The position numbers and the translations under genes are program-made. From Actinoplanes sp. DH11 (GTDB lineage Bacteria; Actinomycetota; Actinomycetes; Mycobacteriales; Micromonosporaceae): 64,000 nt of DNA. Within the stretch, counting starts at the first letter, position 1. Each line of letters starts with the position of its first letter. Positions 43,082 through 51,154 of this stretch are shown here, piece by piece. The stretch lies in contig NZ_JAHWGU010000030.1 of the NCBI RefSeq assembly GCF_020873875.1, positions 46,272 to 110,271 of the forward strand, written 5' to 3'. The notes under the pieces are model-generated. The model ran no database searches, had not been told where the DNA came from, and saw only the letters and a program-made list of their open reading frames with translations.

Positions 43082-43233
43082 GTCGCACCCTTCACCCGGC
43101 TCGTCGCCGCCGCTGGCCGGAAACCGACGACGCTGTCCCTGCTGTTTCCGGTGCCGGCAACGGCAAACCGAGGTTGATCCGATCGGGTGAGCGCGGGCCG
43201 TTTGAGCGCGGGCACGCCGGGCACGCACGCGAC

Positions 43234-45030
43234 ATGGCTGACCGTACAGTTTCTGACCTGCTCGTCCAGCGTCTCGGGCAGTGGGGTGTGGACCGGGTTT
43301 TCGGTTATGCCGGTGACGGCATCGATCCGATCCTGGGTGCCCTGCGCCGGGCCGGGGAGCCGGTGTTCGTGCAGGCCCGCCACGAGGAGATGGCGGCGTT
43401 CATGGCGGTCGGCCACGCGAAGTACACCGGTGGTCCCGGTGTCTGCCTGGCCACTCAGGGGCCGGGGGCGGTGCACCTGCTCAACGGCCTCTACGACGCC
43501 AAACTGGACGGCAAGCCGGTGGTGGCGATCGTCGGCCAGCAGGCGTCGACGGTGCTGGGCAGCGCCTACCAGCAGGAGATCGACCTGGTGCGCCTGTTCG
43601 GTGACGTGTGCGCCCAGTTCGTGCAGGCCGCGCACGCCCCCGAGCAGCTGCCGATGCTCATCGACCGGGCGTTCCGGACCGCCCTGGCGACCCGGAGCCC
43701 GACCTGCTTGATCCTGCCGCACGACGTGCAGAGCGCGCCGGCGCCGGACGAGCAGGCCCACCGGCACGGGGTGATGATGACCAGTCCCGGTCTGCGCCCC
43801 GCACGGGTGGTGCCGCACGAGCGGGACCTGCGGGCGGCGGCGGAGGTGCTCGCCGCCGGCGAGCGGGTGGCGATCATGGTGGGGCAGGGGGCGTACGGGG
43901 CCGCGGCCGACATCGTCGAACTGGCCGACCGGCTCGGCGCCGGGATCACCGCCTCGCTGCTCGGCAAGCCGGTGCTGGACGAGACGCTGCCGTTCCACAC
44001 CGGTGTGATGGGACATCTGGGCACGACCGCCAGCGCCGAGCTGATGCGCAACTGCGACACGCTGCTGCTGATCGGCACCAACGACCCGTGGACCGAGTTC
44101 TACCCGGCGCCCGGCCAGGCGCGGGCCGTGCAGATCGACATCGACGGGCGGCAGCTCGGCGTCCGGTACCCGGTGGAGGTGCCGCTGGTCGGTGACGCGG
44201 CCGAGACCGTACGGGCGCTGCTGGACCTGGTCGAACCCACCACCGACCGGGCCTGGCGCGGCCGGGTCGAGGAATGGGTGGACCGCTGGCACCGGATCGC
44301 CGGGGCACGCGCGGCGGCTCTTGCCGAACCGGTGAACCCGCAACACGTGGTCCGGTCGCTGACCGGCCTGATCCCCGCGGATGCGCAGGTCGCGGTGGAC
44401 GTCGGCTCGGTCGTCTACTGGTACGCCCGGCACCTGCGGCTGCCACCGGGTGTGCCCGCGCACCTGTCCAGCACCCTGGCATCGATGGGGTGCGGCCTGC
44501 CGTACGGGCTGGCCGCCAAACTCGCCGCCCCGGACCGGCCGGTGCTGGTGCTTGCCGGCGACGGCGCCATGCAGATGACCGGGCTGGCCGAACTGGTCAC
44601 CGTCGCCGCGCGGTGGCGGGACTGGGCCGACCCCCGGTTCGTGGTGTGCGTGCTGAACAACCGGGACCTGGCCGAGGTCACCTGGGAGCAGCGTGAGATG
44701 GAGGGCGAACCGCGGTTCACCGCCTCGCAGGAGTTGCCGGACGTGCCGTACGCGCAGTACGCGGAGCTGCTCGGCCTGCGCGGCATCCGGGTCACCGCGG
44801 CCGACGCGATGGAGCCGGCCTGGGCGCAGGCGCTGGCGGCCGACCGGCCGGTGGTGATCGAGGTGGTGGTGGACCCGGCCGTGCCGCTGCTGCCGCCGGG
44901 ACAGCCCTACGAGAAGGTGCGGGCCATGTACACCGGCCTGGCCGCCGAGGACAGCGCCACCGCCCGGCGGGCCGAGGCCCATCTGCGCCGGGAACGGGCC
45001 GACGAGGGTTACCAGGACCCGGCCGAGTGA
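43234..45030 (+). CDS. Thiamine diphosphate-dependent enzyme (pyruvate oxidase/acetolactate synthase-like)
   Basis: A 598-residue enzyme with the three-domain layout of the family. The N-terminal PYR domain has VFGYAGDGIDPILGALRR and the cofactor-activating Glu51 in ARHEEMAAFM. The central domain is near 195-330. The C-terminal PP domain has LAGDGAMQMTGLAEL with GDG at 442-444 and the metal-binding NN of VCVLNNRDLAEVTWEQ. The closest relatives by motif are pyruvate oxidases (PoxB-like) and acetolactate synthase-type enzymes of unknown substrate. No small regulatory subunit gene is nearby, which argues against a biosynthetic acetolactate synthase. ATG 43234 was chosen; an earlier in-frame start exists. 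Confidence 0.88.
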   Translation: MADRTVSDLLVQRLGQWGVDRVFGYAGDGIDPILGALRRAGEPVFVQARHEEMAAFMAVGHAKYTGGPGVCLATQGPGAVHLLNGLYDAKLDGKPVVAIVGQQASTVLGSAYQQEIDLVRLFGDVCAQFVQAAHAPEQLPMLIDRAFRTALATRSPTCLILPHDVQSAPAPDEQAHRHGVMMTSPGLRPARVVPHERDLRAAAEVLAAGERVAIMVGQGAYGAAADIVELADRLGAGITASLLGKPVLDETLPFHTGVMGHLGTTASAELMRNCDTLLLIGTNDPWTEFYPAPGQARAVQIDIDGRQLGVRYPVEVPLVGDAAETVRALLDLVEPTTDRAWRGRVEEWVDRWHRIAGARAAALAEPVNPQHVVRSLTGLIPADAQVAVDVGSVVYWYARHLRLPPGVPAHLSSTLASMGCGLPYGLAAKLAAPDRPVLVLAGDGAMQMTGLAELVTVAARWRDWADPRFVVCVLNNRDLAEVTWEQREMEGEPRFTASQELPDVPYAQYAELLGLRGIRVTAADAMEPAWAQALAADRPVVIEVVVDPAVPLLPPGQPYEKVRAMYTGLAAEDSATARRAEAHLRRERADEGYQDPAE

Positions 45031-45091
45031 GCACCCGACGTGTGTCGCGCGATCCGTGGCCGAAGCGCGGCGACGGTAATAGGGTTTCGCC

Positions 45092-46330
45092 GTGACCGAA
45101 ACAGGCGAGGCCGAGTGGTACGCCGTACTCCGGAAGATCCTGAACGCCGCGCACCTGTGGCAGCCCGGCGACCTCGCAGAGCGGGTCGACGAGGCGCTGG
45201 CCGACGTGGGTCTGAGCGCGACCGTCTGGCTGATCGACTACGAGCAGGCCGCCCTGCACGCGCTGCCCCGGCCAGGACGGGAGACGCCGGCGCCGCTGCC
45301 GGTCGACGCGTCCCTGGCCGGGCGGGCGTTCGCGCGCGTCGCGACGATGCCCGGCGACGGCCCCCGGTGGTGGGTGCCGATGGTCGACGGCACCGACCGG
45401 ATGGGTGTCGTCGAGTACCGGGCGCGCGGTCCCGCAGCTGCCGGCGACGAGACGTTCGTGCGCCGCTGCGAGATGGTCAGCGGACTGATCGGGCACCTGA
45501 TCAACACCACCTCGGACCGAGGTGACCACCTGGACCGGGTGCGTCGTTCCCGGCCCATGTCCACCGCCTCGGAACTGCTGTGGCAACTGCTGCCCCCGCT
45601 GACGGCCAGCTGCGAGCGCGCCGTGATCAGCGCCGTCCTGCAGCCCTGCTACGAGGTCGGCGGGGACGGGTTCGACTACGCGCTGGACGACGACAGCGCG
45701 TACCTCGTGATCCTCGACGCCGTGGGCAAAGGGGTGCCCGCGGGCGTGGCCTGCGCGGTCGCCCTGGCCGCGATCCGGGCGAGCCGCCGGGCCGGTGGCG
45801 GCCTCGTCGAGCAGGCCCGCGCCGCCGACGCCGCCCTGATCGAACAGTTCCCGGAGGTCCGTTTCGTCACCGGGGTGCTGGCCGAGCTCCGCCTGGACAC
45901 CGGCCGGCTGCGGTACGTGAACGCCGGCCACCCACGGCCTCTGCTGCTGCGTTCCGGCCGGCTGGTCAAGGAGATGGACGCGGCCCGCCGGCTGCCGCTG
46001 GGCCTGGACGATCCGGACGTCGAGGTCGCCGAGGAGGCGCTGGAACCGGAGGACCGGCTGCTGCTCTACACCGACGGGGTGACCGAGGCCCGGACACCCG
46101 AAGGCGACCAGTTCGGCCGGGACCGTCTGGTGGACCTGGTGGAGCGCAACGCCGCCGCCGGGCTGCCCGCACCGGAAACCCTGCGCCGGCTGTCCCACGC
46201 CGTTCTCGATCACCAGGGGGGCCCGCCCGATGACGACGCCACCCTGCTGATGGTGCAATGGTCGTCCGCCGCGGCACGCAGCGCCGTGCCCGAGGGCGCC
46301 CAGCCCACCGAAGAGGACGAGAGCCCTTGA
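45092..46330 (+). CDS. PP2C (SpoIIE-type) serine phosphatase with GAF-like domain
   Basis: A 412-residue protein. Residues ~15-145 resemble a degenerate GAF sensor. Residues ~155-395 form a SpoIIE/RsbU-type phosphatase with metal-binding blocks VGGDGFDYALDDDSA, VILDAVGKGVPAGVACAVAL and LLLYTDGVTEARTPEGDQFG. It would dephosphorylate a STAS protein. The next gene encodes one, and its ATG shares one base with this gene's TGA, so the two form a functional pair. GTG start. Confidence 0.9.
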   Translation: MTETGEAEWYAVLRKILNAAHLWQPGDLAERVDEALADVGLSATVWLIDYEQAALHALPRPGRETPAPLPVDASLAGRAFARVATMPGDGPRWWVPMVDGTDRMGVVEYRARGPAAAGDETFVRRCEMVSGLIGHLINTTSDRGDHLDRVRRSRPMSTASELLWQLLPPLTASCERAVISAVLQPCYEVGGDGFDYALDDDSAYLVILDAVGKGVPAGVACAVALAAIRASRRAGGGLVEQARAADAALIEQFPEVRFVTGVLAELRLDTGRLRYVNAGHPRPLLLRSGRLVKEMDAARRLPLGLDDPDVEVAEEALEPEDRLLLYTDGVTEARTPEGDQFGRDRLVDLVERNAAAGLPAPETLRRLSHAVLDHQGGPPDDDATLLMVQWSSAAARSAVPEGAQPTEEDESP

Positions 46331-46677
46331 TGACCGACCAGATCCTGACGGCCACCACCGAGAAGATCTCCGAGTCGCTGGCCGTGGTGACCGCCGTCGG
46401 CGAGCTGGACCGGGGCAGCACGGGGATCCTGGGCGGCGCGGTCGACGCCACCGACGCCGTCCGGATCGTGGTGGATCTGAGCGGTGTCACGTTCTGCGAC
46501 TCGGCCGCGCTGAACTACCTGGTCCAGCTGCACCTGCGGCTGACCGGGCAGGACGGCGTGCTCGCGGTCGCCGGTTCGCAGAGCTTCGTCCTGCGAACCC
46601 TGCGCGTGACAAACCTGGAGCGGTTGTTCCCGGTGCACGCGACGGTGGCCCAGGCGGTCGAGGCCCTGTCCTCCTGA
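46330..46677 (+). CDS. STAS domain anti-sigma factor antagonist
   Basis: A 115-residue STAS protein (VVTAVGELDRGSTGILGG, then VVDLSGVTFCDSAALNYLVQ). The phosphorylatable serine is present but the usual DSSG is DSAA, a variation seen in some members. It is coupled to the PP2C phosphatase, its likely partner. No anti-sigma kinase is adjacent. It may act on the SigB/SigF-type factor at 2908-3816 through a kinase encoded elsewhere. Confidence 0.88.
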   Translation: MTDQILTATTEKISESLAVVTAVGELDRGSTGILGGAVDATDAVRIVVDLSGVTFCDSAALNYLVQLHLRLTGQDGVLAVAGSQSFVLRTLRVTNLERLFPVHATVAQAVEALSS

Positions 46678-46786
46678 GCCGCTCCGGCACGTGGCCATCC
46701 GGGGCCCCGCACGCTGATCGCCGCCCAGCCCGAACCTCCCTCGCACCAACCCCGTGGTCTTCCTGCCGGCCCCCGAAAGGGCCAGG

Positions 46787-46932
46787 CGCTGCGGGCGCTC
46801 TGGGCGCTGCGGGCGCTCTGGGCGATCTGGGCGATCTGGGCGCTTCAGGCGCTTCAGGCGCTTCAGGCGCTCAGGCGCTCCGGGCGCTCCGGGCGCTTCG
46901 GGCGCTCCAGGCGCTTTGTGTGTTCTTCAGGC
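46787..46932. repeat. Degenerate 9-bp tandem array
   Basis: About 15 copies of a 9-bp unit, grading from gggcgctct to caggcgctt to gggcgctcc. The order of variants suggests stepwise local duplication. Not a CRISPR: no spacers. Confidence 0.8.
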
Positions 46933-47103
46933 GCTTTGTAGGTCCCGAGGAGGACACCACCTTCGGCATGTCCCGCTTCGGGTGTTTCGGGCGCTGGGCG
47001 CTCCGGCGTCTTCGGTGTCTTCGACCTCTCAGATGAACAGGACATTTCCGGCGAATGCCGACGTCTCAGGCGCCAGAGGCTGCGGAGGTGCCGTTCAGCT
47101 AGA

Positions 47104-47184
47104 GATGTTGATCTGCTAGCGGTGCGGAATCGCGGTTTCAGCCCCTTGATCACAGCAATTTCGCACCGCTAGCAGATCAACATC
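47104..47184. repeat. Perfect 23-bp inverted repeat
   Basis: The arms 47104-47126 and 47162-47184 are exact complements (arm starts gatgttgatctgctagcggt). Inward, one G-T wobble and three further pairs extend the stem to 27, leaving a 27-base loop. Its composition is less G+C-rich than the surroundings. It could be a strong bidirectional terminator, a small mobile repeat (MITE-like or REP-like), or a structured RNA. Confidence 0.8.
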
Positions 47185-47465
47185 GCACCCGCCCGCAACG
47201 CAGCGAATCCCGGCACCACCACGCCGCACTACTCTGCCTCCCCCGCCGCCGCATCGACATCTGGCACGCCATGCCTCGCCCACTGCTGGCACAAAACAGC
47301 AGAAAAGCCCGGACTCGCTTCCTGGCGCCCACGGGGGATCCCCGCCGTGAACACCAGGTGGCTGAGGACTGGGGGCCGACGGTCGGGCCGAGCCGGGGCT
47401 TGGTCGAGGCCGGGGCTGGAGCTGGCTGGGGCTGAAGCTGGGCCGGGGATCGCAGGCGGCGGGGC

Positions 47466-48797
47466 TCAGCCGCTCGTGCCAGGGGTGTGGCCGGGTGCCA
47501 CCGCCGCCTGGACGATCAGGGCCGCCGCGCCGATGCTAGCGGCGTCGCGGGGCTGTGCGGAGAGTTCCACCACGACCGGGTGGCGGCGGCGGGAGTGCGC
47601 GGTGCGGTCCAGGTGGGTACGCAGCCGCCGGGCGTAGATCGAGCCGGCCAGCGCGGCGCCGGGGCCGGTCAGGACGACGCGGCCCAGGTCGAGCAGGTTG
47701 ACCATGGAGGTGGCAGCGACGGCGAGGTGGCCGGCCGCGCGGTCGAGCACCGCGAACGCGGCGGCGTCACCGGTGACGGCGGCCCGGGCGACCGCGTCGT
47801 AGGCGCTGGACATGGTGGCCGTGCCGACGGCGGACCCGCCGCCCGCACCAGGCGGTTCAGCCGAGGGCACGCCGCCATCAAGGGACCCGCCATCAAGGGA
47901 CCCGCGATCCAGGGACCCGCGATCCAGGGACCCGCGATCCAGGGGCCCGCGATCAAGGGGCCCGCGATCCAGGGGCCCGCGATCCAGGGGCCCGCTGGCG
48001 AGGGGCAGGCCGGCGCGGGCCGCGTCGGCGACGACGGCGGCCATCGAGGCGTACCGTTCGACGCAGCCGCGGTTGCCGCACGGGCATTCCCGGCCGGCGT
48101 AGTCGATCGACACGTGGCCCAGTTCGCCGGCGTCGAAGCTGGCCCCGCGGAACAGGGCGCCACCGAAGACGAAGCCGGCGCCGATGCCGCTGCCCAGGTA
48201 GATGCAGCCGAACGCCTGTTCCCGGGACACCCGCCGGGACCAGAATTCGCCGAGGGCGGCCGCCGCCGCGTCGTTCTCCGCCATCACGGGCAGGCCGAGC
48301 CGGTCGGCCAGGCCGGCACGCAGCGCGGGCAGCCCGTCCGGGGCGGCGGAGTCGTCCGGGTACGGCGTGGGCGCGACGATCGCCAGGCCTTCGATGCGGC
48401 TCCGGGGGAGGTCGAGGCCGGCGGTGAAGTCGTCGAACTGCCTGGCGAGCCGGTCGGCCGGTGGGCGTGGCACGACTTCGCGGCCCACCACGCCGCCGGT
48501 GAGGTCGACGGCGACGCAGGTGAGGGTGTCGGGGCCGAGGTGGAACCCGATGCCGAACCGGTTGGCGGGCTTGATCGCGATGAGTTTGCGGGGTTTGCCG
48601 CGCACCGAGTCGGCGGAGCCGATCTCGTGGATGATGCCGTCGGCGATGAGGTCGCGGACGATGTTGGAGATCGACGGCTGGGTGAGGCCGGTCAGGTCGG
48701 CGAGTTCGACGCGGCTGATGGCCGCGGCGGAGCGGATGACGTCGACGATGAGTGCCCGGCTGCCGGGACCCGCGGCGGGCGCTTCACGACGTGCCAT
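47466..48797 (-). CDS. ROK-family regulator with repeat insert
   Basis: A 443-residue protein. Winged helix-turn-helix at ~15-70 (LADLTGLTQPSISNIVRDLI). ROK domain: VAVDLTGGVVGREVV, CIYLGSGIGAGFVFGGALFR, FDAGELGHVSIDY and the zinc motif CPCGNRGCVE. Between two ROK helices, at ~265-310, eight 15-bp repeats encode GPLDR/GSLDR units followed by a Gly-rich stretch, which probably forms a surface loop. It most likely represses the mannan operon in the absence of a sugar ligand. It diverges from the LacI-like gene, 56 bases between starts. No clear ribosome binding site. Confidence 0.88.
   Translation of the reverse strand: MARREAPAAGPGSRALIVDVIRSAAAISRVELADLTGLTQPSISNIVRDLIADGIIHEIGSADSVRGKPRKLIAIKPANRFGIGFHLGPDTLTCVAVDLTGGVVGREVVPRPPADRLARQFDDFTAGLDLPRSRIEGLAIVAPTPYPDDSAAPDGLPALRAGLADRLGLPVMAENDAAAAALGEFWSRRVSREQAFGCIYLGSGIGAGFVFGGALFRGASFDAGELGHVSIDYAGRECPCGNRGCVERYASMAAVVADAARAGLPLASGPLDRGPLDRGPLDRGPLDRGSLDRGSLDRGSLDGGSLDGGVPSAEPPGAGGGSAVGTATMSSAYDAVARAAVTGDAAAFAVLDRAAGHLAVAATSMVNLLDLGRVVLTGPGAALAGSIYARRLRTHLDRTAHSRRRHPVVVELSAQPRDAASIGAAALIVQAAVAPGHTPGTSG
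47875..47994 (-). repeat. 15-bp tandem repeat, eight copies, inside the ROK gene
   Basis: Eight contiguous copies (plus-strand units such as cgatccaggggcccg and ccatcaagggacccg). The frame of the ROK gene is kept. Confidence 0.9.
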
Positions 48798-48853
48798 CAG
48801 AGGTACGGTCTCCGGGTCTTGTGCTGACAGGAACACCCTACCGGGAGGAACCG

Positions 48854-49690
48854 TTGTCTCAGGCGCCACGTCGGGTCGGGCTGGTGCTGGCACGCGCCGC
48901 GCAGGTGCTCGGCGAGGAACCCTACTACCACGAGTTCCTCGAGGGGCTGGAGCGGGTGCTGACGCCGGCCGGGGTGTCGGTGCTGGTGCAGGTGGTGACG
49001 GACCGGGCGGCCGAGTCGGCAACCTACGAGCGGTGGGCGCGGCAGCGGCGGGTGGACGGGGTGATCCTGGTGGACCTGGTGCTGGACGACGACCGGGCCG
49101 GGCTTGTCACGTCGCTGGGGTTGCCCGCCGTGGTGATCGGTGACCCGTCCACGGCGCAGGGGCTGCCGACGGTGTGGACCGACGACGCCGGGTTCGCCAA
49201 GGAGGCGATGGACTTCCTGGCCGGGCTGGGGCACGCGGTGATCGGGCATGTGACCGGGCCGCCGGGGCTGGTGCACACGCAGTTGCGGCAGAGCGGCCTG
49301 GCCGCGGAGGCGGCGGAGCGGGGGCGGACCCTGCTGGTGGCGGAGGGCGATTACTCGTTCGAGGGTGGCCGGGCGGCGGCGCTGCGGCTGTTCGCGGAGC
49401 GGCCGACCGCGATCGTGTTCGACAACGACGTGATGGCGCTGGGTGGTCTGGCTGCGGCGGCGGAGTCGGGGCTGCGGGTGCCGGTGGACCTGTCGGTGGT
49501 GGCGTGGGACGACTCGGCGCAGTGTCAGCTCGCCGTGCCGGCCCTGTCGGCGATGAGCCACGACGTGGAGCGCATCGGGGAACTGGCCGCGAACGCCCTG
49601 CTGGCGGCCATGGCGGGGGAGCCCGCAGCGGTCTATCAGGCGCCGTCGGCGCACATCGTGGTCCGGGACAGCACCCACCCCCTCCGGTGA
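48854..49690 (+). CDS. LacI-like sensor domain protein lacking the DNA-binding domain
   Basis: A 278-residue protein from TTG 48854, 5 bases after GGGAGGA. It starts directly with the effector domain of LacI/GalR regulators (RVGLVLARAAQVLGEEPYYH, VDGVILVDLVLDD, VFDNDVMALGGLAAAAESGL, VVAWDDSAQCQLAVPALSAM). A normal member has a ~55-residue helix-turn-helix before this; the upstream DNA is the start of the ROK gene, so none can be encoded. There is no signal peptide either. It might be a cytoplasmic sugar sensor or a partner of the ROK protein. Precedes the mannan importer. Confidence 0.82.
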   Translation: MSQAPRRVGLVLARAAQVLGEEPYYHEFLEGLERVLTPAGVSVLVQVVTDRAAESATYERWARQRRVDGVILVDLVLDDDRAGLVTSLGLPAVVIGDPSTAQGLPTVWTDDAGFAKEAMDFLAGLGHAVIGHVTGPPGLVHTQLRQSGLAAEAAERGRTLLVAEGDYSFEGGRAAALRLFAERPTAIVFDNDVMALGGLAAAAESGLRVPVDLSVVAWDDSAQCQLAVPALSAMSHDVERIGELAANALLAAMAGEPAAVYQAPSAHIVVRDSTHPLR

Positions 49691-49736
49691 TCTGAGGTGC
49701 CGGCCCGGTCCGGCCGGAGCACATCTCCAGACTACA

Positions 49737-49751
49737 TAAATTATTAATTTA
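49737..49751. promoter_or_regulatory. A/T-rich 15-bp palindrome, probable operator of the mannan operon
   Basis: TAAATTA-T-TAATTTA is a perfect palindrome in a very G+C-rich region, 96 bases before the binding-protein gene. A/T-rich palindromes are typical targets of ROK regulators, and a ROK gene lies upstream. Confidence 0.5.
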
Positions 49752-49846
49752 ACCTTGACGACACACGATGGGGCCGACCATGCTGGGCGCTCATCGGGCG
49801 GTCGACGCATCCGCTCGGATGAATCCCTCACGAACGGAAGAGCGAC

Positions 49847-51154
49847 ATGGCGGATAGAAGGACCTTCATCGGGATCGGCGCGGCTGTCGTGCTGGCGCTC
49901 GGCACCGGCTGCACCGGCGGGGCGGGCGAGGAGGAGCCGGCGGACTTCAGCGGCGAGGTCACCGGCGCGATCACGGTGCTGACGAACCGCACCGACCTGG
50001 CCACCACCGCCCTGCCGGAGTACGCGAAGAAGTTCGAGGCGAAGTACCCGGGCACCAAGGTCACCTTCGAGCCGGTCACCAACTACGAGGGCGACGTCAC
50101 CACGCAGCTCAGCTCCGGGGAGTACGGCGACGTCCTGCTGATCCCGAACACGGTTGCCGTCGATCAGCTCGGCCAGTTCTTCGAGCCGCTCGGCAGCGTC
50201 GCGGACCTCAAGAGCACATACCGCTTCGCCGACGAGAAGGCCTTCGACGGGCAGGTGTACGGGCTGTCGATCGGCGGCGTCGCGAACGGTCTCGTGGTGA
50301 ACAAGCGGGTCTGGGCGCAGGCCGGGATCACCGCGCCGCCGAAGACGCCGGAGGAGTTCCTCGCCGGGCTCAAGGCGGTCGCCGGGGCCACCGAGGCGAT
50401 CCCGTTCTACACCAACTACAAGGACGGCTGGCCGCTGAGCTTCTTCAACAGCCAGCGGGCGATCCTCGGCGACCCGGCCGCCAACGAGACGTTCCCGGCC
50501 GACCCCAGCCCGTGGCAGCCCGGCAAGATCCAGCACATCACCGACGGCCTGCTCTTCGACATCGTCAAGAACAAGCTCAACGAGCCGGACCCGCTCACCA
50601 CCAACTGGGAGGGGAGCAAGCCGATGATCGCCACCGGCAAGGTGGCGAGCATGCTGCTCGGCTCCTGGGCGGTGCCGCAGATGCGCGAGGCCGCGACGGC
50701 CGCCGGCGCGGACCCGCAGGACATCGTGTTCTGGCCGTTCCCCTACCAGACCAAGGGCACCTTCCACGCCCGTATCGAGGGCGACTACAAGGCGGCGGTC
50801 AGCCGGACCAGCAAGAACAAGGCGACCGCGAAGGCCTGGCTGGAGTGGTTCGTCAACGAGTCCGGGTTCGCCGCCGACCAGCAGTCGATCCCGCCGGCGG
50901 TGGGCCAGGAACTGCCCGCCGTGCTCAAGGACTTCCAGGCCACCGGCGTCGAACTGATGGAGCTGCCGGCCGCGGTCAAGAACAGCGGTAAGGAGGACGA
51001 GATCATCAAGGCGTCCGAGATCGACCTGACCGGCAACATCTACCGGCAGAAGCTGATCGACATCGCCCGCGGCGCGGCCAAGGGTGACAAGGAGTCGTAC
51101 TTCGCCGAGCTGAACGAGCGATGGGGCGCCGCGCAGTCGCAGGTCATGCGGTGA
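49847..51154 (+). CDS. Manno-oligosaccharide ABC importer binding lipoprotein
   Basis: A 435-residue solute-binding protein. The signal peptide has a lipobox with Cys22 (ALGTGC). Mature blocks include GAITVLTNRTDLATTALPEY, VYGLSIGGVANGLVVNKRVW and WLEWFVNESGFAADQQSIPP. CUT1-type fold. The ligand, manno-oligosaccharides, is inferred from the GH2 and GH26 genes downstream. GAACGGAAGAG precedes the ATG. Its end overlaps the permease start by 4 bases. Confidence 0.92.
   Translation: MADRRTFIGIGAAVVLALGTGCTGGAGEEEPADFSGEVTGAITVLTNRTDLATTALPEYAKKFEAKYPGTKVTFEPVTNYEGDVTTQLSSGEYGDVLLIPNTVAVDQLGQFFEPLGSVADLKSTYRFADEKAFDGQVYGLSIGGVANGLVVNKRVWAQAGITAPPKTPEEFLAGLKAVAGATEAIPFYTNYKDGWPLSFFNSQRAILGDPAANETFPADPSPWQPGKIQHITDGLLFDIVKNKLNEPDPLTTNWEGSKPMIATGKVASMLLGSWAVPQMREAATAAGADPQDIVFWPFPYQTKGTFHARIEGDYKAAVSRTSKNKATAKAWLEWFVNESGFAADQQSIPPAVGQELPAVLKDFQATGVELMELPAAVKNSGKEDEIIKASEIDLTGNIYRQKLIDIARGAAKGDKESYFAELNERWGAAQSQVMR

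Larger units (their letters stand above)
46678..47465. other. Long intergenic region with repeats and a large inverted repeat
   Basis: 788 bases with no convincing gene. It contains a 9-bp degenerate tandem array (about 46787-46932), a perfect 23-bp inverted repeat (47104-47184) and a purine-rich low-complexity stretch near 47395-47460 (ggggctggagctggctgggg). Open frames across it reflect the repeats and have no homology I recognise. Confidence 0.7.

Noticed and set aside
43234..45030. Naming the TPP enzyme as acetolactate synthase or pyruvate oxidase
   Set aside because: Motifs are shared by both groups, and no small subunit or other pathway gene is nearby to decide.
46787..46932. Possible CRISPR-like array
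   Set aside because: Units are 9 bp and contiguous, with no spacers and no cas genes in the window.
46754..47119. Open frame through the 9-bp array
   Set aside because: It is the repeat read as Ser/Gly/Arg units, with no ribosome binding site and no recognisable domain.
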